Below are positions 1 to 11,400 of a DNA stretch of 64,000 bases, piece by piece. The position numbers and the translations under genes were made by a program. Within the stretch, counting starts at the first letter, position 1. Every line of letters begins with the position of its first letter. A model generated the notes under the pieces. It saw nothing but the letters and a program-made list of their open reading frames with translations, had not been told where the DNA came from and did no database searches. The stretch comes from Branchinecta lynchi (lineage: Eukaryota > Arthropoda > Branchiopoda > Anostraca > Branchinectidae), in the NCBI GenBank assembly GCA_023053575.1, contig JAKZAP010000001.1, positions 30,770,533 through 30,834,532 of the forward strand. Direction: 5' to 3'.

Positions 1-2950
1 ACTATATCTATCTGTTCCGCGGATAAACACGGTGGCAGGGTTTACAGGGGCCCATAAATTGTCCATATTATTTTGGAAACACAGTTCTTGGTGGGGAGAC
101 AGGGGTGGGGGGGATAGTAACACATTATATCAGACGGTTGAGTGCAATAGCACGAAAGGACATAAGCCTTGGCTAACAAATGAAGTAAATCGTTGTGTTT
201 TCTAGGAAATAACCTGCAACATTCTTCACAGCCTCATTTATTGTATGACTTCATTCCTGACTGCCAAGGTAGCAACGATTGACCCCAGTTTTGTGAAAGC
301 TGAGACCAGGTGAATTTTCTCAGTGCTTGCAGCAATAAGACATTTTTTGCACTTGCGTGTTAAAAAAGGAGATCTAGTCAGAAATCAGTTTTACTCTGCT
401 TTGTTCATACTCTAAAGTTGACATGTTTACATCGATTGAATTACCGCTTTGCGTCGTTTTTATTTTGATTCGTAGTCCATGACAGTTAAAAAAAAAATAT
501 ACGAGTACGGCTCGAACCAACCCCAGACCTCCCGAGCTGGTGCTATTGCCTCTGAAGTTGCTCGGATGTTTCTTCAACGATCATGTTCGTCCATTCTAGT
601 TTTTTCTAGACTTTCATAGATTTATTCCCGGCATGAAACTGCTGTAGCAAAGTTTATTTAGGTTATCCTTCAATTTTATTTTGTTGTTAAATGGATTTGT
701 AGCTCTGCCGACTTGGATCTTGCTTTCTGCACCAGTGAAGAATTTTAACATTGCATAGTCGGACAAGTGTCTAGATGCGGCCAAATATAGTACTGCTCCG
801 AGAATTGAAAACGCCCTCCCCCCCCCGCCAAGGGAATGCAGAACCTGCGCACACTTGAATATCATTGTGCTGGCTTTGTTGTGCGGAATTTTTCCGGCCT
901 AATTTTCATCTTATCATCGCAAAGTTGAAAGAATCCCCTATTTTCCGTAGTGCCGATCCTCGCAGGAATTCCCAGTCCAAGAACACCCGCTTCTGATGTT
1001 TTTCCAGAAGCACCACATAGTTGTTCAAAGGAAAGCGGGTGGTACTTCGCTGAAGCTAGTTATTGCCTTTTGCGATCCACGATTAAGTGTAACATTTGTC
1101 AGTCGAGCGTGAATTGACAGTCCTACCCTTTCTCACATCACGCACAGGTTATGGGAGGTTGATGGTATGACAGATCAGGGCCCGCGGTGTCCGACCGAGC
1201 TCCTGCCCGGATTTCTGATCAAAAGTCGGACCAGAAACTTTCTGCCAAGTTCTCAAACCTGAATCAAAGATAATAAGGGAGTCCGCCTGGGAAATCCTGA
1301 TACACTATCTGTACAAAATTGATAATGTTGCTTAAAACCATGTCACGAAACGCTTCCCATTGTAAAAAATTAGCTTCGTACAGTTTCAGCTGTCCCGCGT
1401 CTTCCAAAAAAACATGCCTTTTTCTGTTGGAAAGCTTCAGGCAAGCGATCACCATCCTCTTATGCCTTAGACACACGATCAGGGTCGGGCGCCCCCGGGC
1501 TGGAATTCCTGCCCGGATTTTCGTCACCATCGTCACTCATCACTTCCATATGGAAAGGCTGAAGTTTTTTCAACTTTGTGATGACAATCTTGTCGGGAAA
1601 TTCTGATCCTGTATTCCCACTTTTGGCAGTAATTCTCTCGCCCTATTGGTCGTATACATAGCAATCTGGAACTCATGTACCTCGGGAACGGCTTGTGTTA
1701 GGTCTATGAAAAGTTTACAGTAGATGCAGGAGCTGAGATCCATAGCAATAGTATCAACGACACAGTTTATGTCGCTTGACCCCTTAATGTGTGACAGAGA
1801 CGAAATACCGATCTAAATTTTACGTACTGCGTATGATAAGTGAAATACCTGCAGTAGCGACACGGATCTTAATTTTGTTCGGAATGTCTGGCAGCTAGGC
1901 CTGGCTCCCAAGGTTTAAGCTGTGCACCCGTAGCGTTGATTGTTCTTTCCGCCAGTTAGTTTTAGATCAGTTTGTTCGTTAGAACTTCGAAAGTTTATCC
2001 TTGTTAGCCTAGTATGTTTCTTACTTTTCTATTGGATTTTACGGATCTGACAATTATGGCGTATTTTGTTGTTTGATATCGTTGAAGTAAATATTACCTT
2101 GTTGTTCAAAGATCATGGTCCCGCATTCGATGCTGTAAAGTAGTCCGCAGTCGTAGGACGTACGCGTACTACGAGCCACAAAGGGCTATTTCGTAGTTTT
2201 GCCTAAACGTTCCATCGAGCTTTCCAATAGCCTTCTGGAAACCTTCCGAAAGAGCTGCAACGGTTCAAAAGCGCATTTGCAATAGGCAAATGGGCAAGCT
2301 CGGCAGCTCTCCGTACCAGAGAAAACCAACGAAAAGTCGTTCCGACTTTACTTTCCAACTTGCGGAATCTTGCGATCAGCATTTCCCGGGCACTTTTTTC
2401 CTCATGTTCGAAAAGCTCAACTTTTCCGCACGGAACTGATGACGGTGCCGAAAATCCTGGCAGGAGTTCCAGTCTGTGAGCACCCGACATGGATACGCCC
2501 TTCCTAAAATCCAATGACGAGTTGCCGCCAGATGCGCTTGAGAAACAATCACACGTGAGATCTTGGTACAAGTTATCTGAAGTGGTAATAAGCGATTAGG
2601 CTTTAAGTTCGAACCGCGCATTAGATGTTATATTAAGTATGCGAAGCACCTGCTTTATTTGCCCAAGTTATACCATTCCGACATGCTAACGGAGCGTTTC
2701 CAAGATAAAGATGCAAGTGTCACACTTTTGGAAATTTCGTCGGCTCAGCCAAAAATGCCCAGCCAGCGCACGACACTCTACATTCTTTTCTGGCCGATGA
2801 ATAAAAAATTGTATATTCTCTTTTGTGGTTTTATTAATTCTTTTATTTTATTTACATACTTTTCAAATGACGGGTCAGCAATAAATTACTTACTTACTAT
2901 TAGCCCATAGAAAAGTCACTCAGCACTGAAGTCGGAAGCCAGAACTGAGA
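1..2950. other. Downstream of PUF60, no gene seen
   Basis: Only short ORFs with no recognisable motif on either strand. Around 2,800-2,895 an AT-rich stretch ends in TTAC repeats and looks like the 3' end of an old retroelement. A 23-bp fragment near 1,190-1,210 recurs around 1,500 (CCTGCCCGGATTT). I see nothing else. Confidence 0.5.
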
Positions 2951-2954
2951 AAGG

Positions 2955-3096
2955 GGACAGAATAAAGTGGAAAGACTAAAATAGACAAACTAAAAGGGAC
3001 AGACTAAAGTGGACACATTGAAGTGGAAAGACTAAAGTAGACAGGCTAAAGTGGAAAGACTAAAGTGGACAGACTAAATTGGACAGACTAAATCAT
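2955..3096. repeat. Minisatellite, about 15-bp unit
   Basis: About nine degenerate copies of AGACTAAAGTGGACA in direct tandem, with point changes in most units (for example AAACTAAAAGGGACA and AGGCTAAAGTGGAAA). It has no coding potential and lies about 2.3 kb past the PUF60 stop codon. Confidence 0.9.
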
Positions 3097-3780
3097 AAAT
3101 TTTGACATAGCAGAGTGGGGTAGAGCACAGAGGCAGAGGCATTTTAAAGAAATTTAAATATGGCCAGGGCTAAGAGGTAAACATGAAAGGAATTGAAAAT
3201 ACCCAGACAAACCTGGTTTGACTACACCGAGAAGTAACTTGTCTTTGTTTACTATGTACTACTGCATCTAGCGGCAAAAAATAACTCATGTGGAAGGAAT
3301 GTAAGGAAGGGCGTAACGTGTGTCGAACAGCTCTGAACCCATCGAATAGATGGAACACCCAAACCGTTTCGTGTGTGTACGGTATCAGTTGCGTTACCGG
3401 TGATGCATTATTATGCAAACTTAGGCTACAGGCGTTCAGATCTTTCGGGTCGCTTCATTTCCGCCATCCGCCCCATAGCAATGGTAGGACAGGCACTTGG
3501 GAAAGGCTCGAAGTGAGGAAAACCCAATGTATTCCATGTCGGCCAATCAGAATACAGCTCTTCAGCACGACGCTTACTATGATCAAAATGGCTCAAACAA
3601 GCCTGAAAAGCAGTTTCAGGGGGACGCATACCGTAAAGCTTTGTGCCCAAAAAAACGCGAACTTTTTACACTTACGAACTGAGACGCGACACGATGACGC
3701 CTGTATTTGAAACGGCGCGGTGTGAATTTTTGTGGCCTGACGACGCTGATTTATTCCGGTTGCGGAGCCGAATCCGCCTA

Positions 3781-4252
3781 AGGCGTATTCTCGCCGTCCC
3801 CCAGGACTCTACTTGAAGAGTCCCCGCGTTTTTTTGTCCCCGGACTCACTCCCCGTATTCTCGCGATTCCACCGGACAGGGAATAATATACTCCCATTAT
3901 CATCCCCATCATCGAAGAGGACTCCCTTTCAGGATCAGAGGGGTGGGCTCTAATAAAATGTAGCTTACTTATCCGTTTTGCACCGTCAAACATCAGACGG
4001 GAATCAATTTTTGCTAGTGTTGGTGCAATGTAAAATTAATTACAAATATTCAGAATAAACAAACCAAAAATGAAGCGGATCCAGACTAAATTTGTCAACT
4101 GTATATTTATTTTTAGAACAAACTCAATTTGAAAGCATTCCCCGTGTTATCGCTGTTTTCCGTCCGCGGAGTCCGCGTGGAGTGACTCCCTCTATTCTCG
4201 CCGTTCCCTTCGATTCCGCGAGGAGATCTCAGGGAACTGCGAGAATACGCCT
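3781..4252. mobile_element. MITE, AGGCGTATTCTCGCC family (copy 1)
   Basis: Non-autonomous DNA element with terminal inverted repeats starting AGGCGTATTCTCGCC at the left and ending GAATACGCCT at the right. The interior contains a conserved ATCATC-type tract and the block TCCGCGTGGAGTGACTCC. Copies are at 40,171-40,583 and 48,836-49,244, plus a fragment near 54,410-54,450. The other two copies show 3-bp target duplications; here the flanks (CTA and GTA) are imperfect. The 3-bp duplication would suit PIF/Harbinger or related superfamilies. No transposase is present. Confidence 0.85.
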
Positions 4253-5367
4253 GTAGTGAAGACTAATCCGCCTTCTGCGAGTACCTAGCTTCAACGGGGT
4301 ATTACTGTGACAAAAGAAATAGAAAACCGTCATCTTCGGGTTCTTTTCTTGATCAGCTCGTTATTCCTCTAAGATTATGTGCGAGGGATATATAATTTTG
4401 GATATTTCGGTTGCACTCCCGGCAAACCGTCCCCTAGAAAATCACGGTTTTCTATTTCTTTTGTAATGAATGGTCAGCTTGCCTTCAAACCTTATATTTG
4501 TCTTGTGACGTCCATCCCTGGATGTAGGGACACAATCTCTTAAGAAATACTTTTATTTACATTATTCAGTCATAATACCATCAAAGTCTGCAGTTGAGTC
4601 AAGCCGGATTCCGAGAACATCTTACCGACCCCAGAGCTTTTTTTCTTCTAGAACCAGAACCGTTTTGGTAACGCCACCAGTTTACCATAACGTGCCTTTT
4701 ACCGTTCCGTCTGTTATTTACGTTAAAGAAACTTACCGCATCTTTCAAAAATAAATTGGAATATTCACCTAGATCCCCCCCCCCCCCCTCCACTGGGGTA
4801 ACTACGGTGCGCACAGAGCAAAATAAAAATAGGGAGTAACGCCATACTTGAAAGAAGTGACACATCACTCGAATAGCAGCGACACTAGCAATAGTGAACG
4901 TCTCTACTGATATCTTCATATCCCGAACACAGCAAAAAAATATACAATCTCCACTGTTTCCTCGATGTGTGCAGACCACATCTTAGCTTAGAAATTTCTA
5001 AATCCGCAAGTCTGTCTCGCTTTAAATGCAGCAAGCTTAGTGGAAAGCATAGGTCTTAGTGCTACTCCCTGGTGTTATTTTGCTCCGGGTTCGCACCAAA
5101 CTTTCCCGCTAAAGAAAAATGCAAAAAGAAAGTATTTAAATAACTGAACTTATAATGGCTGTTCCGTGGAGCACGACTGATGTGGTAATCTGGCAAATTT
5201 CCGACACCGGTTTGGGTCCAGCCGAAAAGAAGCTCCGTTTTCGAAGAATGAACGCATGGATCCTCTCAGTATGAGTTAATGTTCTTGTGTCACACAGGGC
5301 ATAGGCTTGATTTTGTACATCACAGTAGTTTCTTGCTAGTATAAACTCGTCCAAGTTGAAAATCCTA
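4253..5367 (-). other. Probable PUF60 3' UTR and flank
   Basis: Non-coding on the PUF60 strand. It contains a C-run at about 4,771-4,788 (G-run on the gene strand) and a candidate AATAAA at 4,557-4,552. No second gene was found. Confidence 0.4.
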
Positions 5368-5477
5368 TCAGCCTGACAGCTCGTGTTGCTCGTAGAGAGA
5401 CTGATCGTAGATATCAGCACGGACGGTCCGTCCGCCGAAGAACCGACCATGTAAGGAGGACCGGGCTCTTTCCGCCG
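5368..5477 (-). CDS. PUF60: PUF60 last coding exon: end of UHM and stop
   Basis: A 110-nt coding part (acceptor GTTTCACTTTCAG). It encodes [20 protein letters not shown], then [15 protein letters not shown] and TGA (5,370-5,368). GRFFGGR carries the R-X-F motif by which UHMs bind tryptophan-containing ligand motifs, and the ending YDQ...LSG matches the family C-terminus. No strong polyadenylation signal lies close by. The first clear AATAAA on this strand is at 4,557-4,552, about 810 nt past the stop, so the 3' end is uncertain. Confidence 0.95.
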
Positions 5478-8400
5478 CTGAAAGTGAAACCAGGCTTAAA
5501 TATAATAAAACAAGGCACATTTCTGGCAAATGTTAACTAACACTGATAAAAAAAAAAATAATTCGCTCTATTTATTTTCGTTTAAGTAAATTCCTGCTCC
5601 GCTTCCCTCCTTGGACCCGAAATAGTAAAATCGTCACTACCTAAAACAACACTGACCCAGTTAAAGCAGTTGGGCAACTTATAACATTTGTTATTATTAT
5701 TTATTTGAATCCTTCAAAACTGAAGAGTAATGTATAAAAAGGAACAACAACATGTCAGTCAAACTCGCATACATTTACATACTAATAAACAGCTGACCGT
5801 TAAAAACAAATTAGCCTACTAAATATACAACTAAGTACATGGATAATTACATAATTACAACAGTAACATTAAGCATCAATGGGAGAGCATTCTTCTACAA
5901 TAGGATAGTTTTCTAGATACGATAATGTTGTCGTAGTCTCTATGTTTGTCTGGTCTCCTCTTATTATAGTATTTCCTTCTTCTTTTCTTTTTTTATTCCT
6001 ACTCCGTCTATGACATGTGCTTTTTGATGGGTGAAAAATAAAATTATTAGTATTATATATCTAAAGGACCAAGCTTTCCACTCGACTGTACTGCTACTCA
6101 CGCGACAACTTGAGTTCCCAACTGAGGAAAAAAGTACACACGATATTACATTTTTTCAATCAAACAACATTTTCCCATCAAAATCCATGCTCGAACTCGA
6201 GAAATCAATACAGCATATTTCATTTCCTCATATGAAAGCCCCTTGTTGGTATATCTAAATAAATCTTGGCGTAATCTCAAACGAGGTTGCTCAGCTCAAC
6301 CATAGGCCCGATAGGACATAACGACGAATAGGACAAATGGACAATACCCCCCCCCCCCCCCCGATTCGAACACCTACTTCCATCGGCAAGTTACTATAAG
6401 TGTCTAAAACATCTCAGCATGGCGAAGACTGGCCAGGATTGGAATGAAATAGTGGTCGGATGGTAAAATCATGGCGAAATGGGGTCCTACTCGGGATTGG
6501 CCAGGGGTTCAAGTCTGTGAAGTAAGGTGACAAGGAAAGAACACTTACCACCAGGGGAAGAGGCAGAGAATTCGACGAAAATTTTAACTAGCACTTCTGC
6601 GTCATCTTCTTCAGACTGCCTCTCTTGGTAAATGATCACATTTTCGACTAAGCCGTACCTGAAATTAATCTACATAAGTTTCTGATCGGATAAACCGGGA
6701 GTTGCACATAGCTACTTGTACTAGACGGATGAGGAGCTCCATCTTGTTTCCAATAGTCCTCGAATTGTGATGTTCCACTGTTGAAGCTTGATGCCCCTTT
6801 CATTATTTTTATCAGCTCCAACCTACGCGGACAGACAATACGGTTTGGAATGCTGACGCCATCTAGGTAGTCAGCGTCAGATAGTGATGCGATATACAAT
6901 ATTCGTGATGCGATAAGACCAACGCTGATCGTCCATCTTATAATCTTTAGTCCAAGCAACTCTTAATCATGCTCTTGTCTTGGTGTTGGTCTTGTACCGT
7001 AATGTGTAAAGTACAAGGATTTGTTTGTACTTGCTTTGAGAAGCAACGAGAGAAAGAGGAACGTGAGTTGAGCCATAGGCTGAGTAGGATCGGACATTCC
7101 TTCCCCTCAAATTGCTGATTGGCGAAGAGTGAAGAATAAGGCCAGGCCCGCCGGTCTTAAGACAGTTTCATCAGGTCCCAAGTACCCTTCTCAAGACCTA
7201 GCCTAACCTCCACCCTGAAAACCCCATCATCCGTGTATCTGGGCCGGCAGAAATCTGACTTGTTGACTGTCCCACTTTGTGAAGGCCTTGACAAGGCCTT
7301 CAACTTGCATGCATTCATGTGCATTTAGATGAGGAACGATAAGCGACGAGCTCTAATTTTTTTCCAACCTCACACTTATTGAGTACGGATCTACATCCGT
7401 TAGCGACAAGATTGCTTTAAATTCAGCCCTACAGTCGGTCTCTACGCGAGTCTGAAGAGCTCCATACTGCTATATTGGCATGTGCTCCATGACAAGCTCT
7501 TGTACGCTTTCCAGTCTCCACCCCTCGTGCGCTTCCTCGAAACTGAGCATCCTTCTGTAAAAGTGTTACGGAACTTCTGACAGCGTTGAAGCTCCAATAT
7601 TTTCCATTGGAATGCTACCGAATGGATTGACCTTGAGTCATCGTGAGTATCGGTAAACAAGAACGAGATCGCACTCTAAGCCGTGATTCAAGGCAAATAA
7701 AATAATACAATACGAAGGAGTTTCAGTTCTATTTGCTTATTAGCTATTTGGCGGCTAAGTTCAAGAGCTATCGTCTATGGAGATAATAAGAGTTATGATC
7801 TCAGATGATCAGAATCGGCGGCAAAAATTGGCCCCTCTCATCAAGCTCTGTTTTCTTTCGCTTATCCGTTCAGAAAAGAGCGACATGCTAATGCCATACG
7901 AACAAGCCCTTGCGAAAGTGATTGTATCACTGCTAAAAGTGCGGCTGGAACACCTGATAAGGGAGTTTGGCAAATCTGTCCTCGCCAGTACAAATTAACC
8001 ACCTATTGCCCCTCCCGACCATCGAACCCGGCAACAAAATCAACATTAACCCCCTAAAGTCCAAACGAATCGATATGGAAAATCGTGTGTGTCCTTCTCC
8101 ACATCAATGTTCAATGCCGAATCCTAGTGGTGTTAATTAGTTGTAACCCTTGGGTGCGCTCATGCCCTCTTTTTCTTGGCTGCATTTTTATTTGATTCCC
8201 ATGGATCCGGGGAGGGACTTGTAATAGGTGCACTTGATGTTAGCCGATAGAAGTGCTATATTACATGTATAAAAACCTGAAGGGTCATATTAAGGTTCCA
8301 AACAATCCCAGTGTTAATAATAGCGTCCTGAATGCCCAATCAAAATTTCCTTCTTCACGTGTCCTAAAAAAATTGATGTCTATCTGCTAACTTATGCTGA

Positions 8401-11400
8401 CGATGTACTTAACTTAAGTAGATCAACTATAAGTACTGAAAGAAATTTCAGTATCTTAGACGCTGAGTATAGCTTGTTGGGACTCGAAGTTCAATACTTC
8501 AGGTTCAGTCGTACTATTTTTTAATGATAAAAAAAAAAAAAAAAGGGGGGCTGACCAGTCCAACTTGGTAGCTCTATCCTCCATCCAACATAATCGATAA
8601 CGCACCTTGGTGTCTCCATAGGAAGGACCCTAAAGGAGACTCGGTCTCTCCTTTTACAAAACGCGGAGAAGAAACTTCGATTAGCTTACGCTTCCATCGT
8701 GACAAACAAGGTTAACTTTTCACGCAGTCTACTCGCCAAACCCACAGCACTGTGGCGCGTTTTATATCTGGCTCCATTTTGGAAACTATTCACGACTACC
8801 GTGCAGTCTCGAGTCCGGTCACTTTATTTTCGTTACCTAAAATATTTGATAAAAATGCCACCGTGGACACGCAACAGGTACCTAATAAGAAAATTCAGCC
8901 TGGTAGAACCAAACGAGGCTGTAGATAGGTTCAGAAATTTTTTGTAACGGCCGCACACCCGTGGTTACCAGTACTTTGTGCCCAATGGATGACCAGCGAT
9001 TAACTCGCCCTTCGTGTTTGACTTCATCTGTAGTGCTGTATAAATTTTGTCATTGATTGCTAATTGTCTTTTCTCTCTTTTGTTCTTTATTTCTTTTCTT
9101 CTATTTACTCCGTTCTTGTTCAGTTTGAATGTAACGGGTTATAAAGAATATGCATACATACATACATTGTCTGTAAGAAACTGAGTTTAGTTATATTATG
9201 ACGGTCTTCAACTATACCGATCTCTCTCTGTCTCTACTCTAGTTCTGCAGTACTTACTTGGAGCATTCCTCTGTAATTTCCTCCTGGAGCATTTCATCCA
9301 CGTCTTCAGGGCCGACCATGTTCCTTAGGACAAGTACTCGGGACTCCTGGGTTCTCATTAACCGCTGCATCACAAGATGGCGGGCAGACGACCCGCGGAC
9401 TGAGAGGTTCTCCTGTTGCTCCAACGTTACTGGTTCAGAGTCCTGGACAAGCTTCTTTTTCAACTCCTCTTGATGCTTGGCTTCTTGCTCTTCTAGCAAC
9501 TGAAGTGATGGGAGTGTAAAAATTAAAGTCAAGTCCAACTTCACTTATCAGTAAGTGGGAAAGGAACGAAAGTAAGACTTGCTCCTTGCCATGCAAAAAC
9601 AGCGCTCTCAATAAGAAAGTCAGATTTACAAGAAAGGATAGACAAACTGAAGTAATAATGGGCGAAGAAAGAGAATTTCTTGACTGAGAACCTTTAAAGA
9701 ACCCCTTGCACTATTTACTGTTTATATTCTAGTATTTTTAAATAATCAAATACTTTAAAACTAAAACTACCCACGGTTTCGGCTGTCTCAAAACTTTTCC
9801 AGGCCCGTTAACTTCTAGCGAGAACAGAATCTGAATAACAGTTTTGTTTATGAAAAACTATCACAAACAACCGTCGACATCACGATACGCATTGAATGTA
9901 GCAAAACCAGGAAGTGAGAAAATCAGTGAGGTGTGGTTAGGGCGGGGGAGGGGGGGGGGGGGGTAGAGTCTCCGGGTCTAGAATGGACTATTCTTACTGG
10001 GTCACATTAATATTGTAGGTAAGACCAGTCCTTTATGATCGTTCTGAACGTGCATACACTCCGAAGCGGTCTACGTGCATCAACACACCTGAATTTGCTC
10101 CAAGACAATCATGCAGCAGGCCAGAACACTAACTATAAGCTGTAGTTTCTACAAGCAGCCTTATCTGGTTGAGAACAGGTTAAGAAACATCTTCAAACCA
10201 GTAATAAAATACCTTTCGTTTCCGATCTATGGCAGATGGAACAGTTGCAGGTGGCGGTGCAGCGGCGAACGGCTGTACAATGGTTTGCGCACCAGTGGCC
10301 AACGGCGCGACTACGGCAGGAGGTGGAATGGCTGCCGCATGAACTGAAACAGAACAAAAAACAAGAATAAGACTTCCTCTAGTTACTTTTTTTTTCTGTT
10401 CCGCTCCAAACTCGACGCTAAAAATGCCAACCCTGTATTAGAAATATGTTACTGTTAAAGGACCCTCGCACTATTTACTCTACAACTTACAGTATTTCAC
10501 AATACTTGAATACTTGAATTCAAGAAATAACCCACGGTTTTGGCTGTTTTAAGCCTTTTCCAAGACCCATTGACCTGTAGCTAAAACAGGGAAACAATTT
10601 ACATAACCGGTTTTTCTGATAGAAAAACTTCTCGCAGACAACCGGCGACAGCGTGATACAAATTGAAGGTAACAGGACATGGCAAGTGAGAAAATCAGCG
10701 CGGTTTTGTTAGAGGGGTTAGAATGTACTGTACGAAATTGGGGTCTCCGTGTTTAGAAACATATGAACTGGTTATGGAAGTAGGTTGCATTAGCATTATA
10801 GGTAAGACATGACAGGTCCTTTAAAGACGGGCTCAAGGTGTTTCTGGTTGAAACCAAGTCTGCTCTCTCTTTCAAGATTCTTACAATCTTCGTTCATCCA
10901 AAACTCATGGATGATAACCCAAGTGCCCAAACACTCACTTCCTTCAGTTTTTAAACTGCAGAGCCTGTAGACCCTTTCCTCACCCTTGTCACTCTTTCCA
11001 TTGCTCTGCAACGCGAGGATTCCGAAATTCCCACCATTAGGAAAATGAATCACCAGTGAATAATCAGCTGTGGCATATTGGCGAGTTTAAGATGCCATTT
11101 TTTAAAACTTCATCCTTGGGAGTATTTTGAACTCCTTTCATTTTCATTACCTTTCTAGCTCGAAATTACTTGCTATTAAGAACGGGAATGTTTAATGCCT
11201 GACACGCCACCTGGTCTCGCCGATGGATACAACAGAGGATCGGTCCGCAAGACACAAACGCTGAGGTTTAGATAGGATTAATAAGTCAATATTTTGAAAT
11301 AAACCAGGTTTAATAATTCTGATAAGGAGTGCTCCTTAAAGTTTAACTGAAAAGGGCGGGGATGGGACAATCTAGCTACCCATCACGTATTCACTTTTGG

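Noticed and set aside
3288..3710. 140-codon plus-strand frame as a gene
   Set aside because: It has overlapping open frames on the other strand, no motif, no splice context, and composition like the surrounding non-coding sequence.
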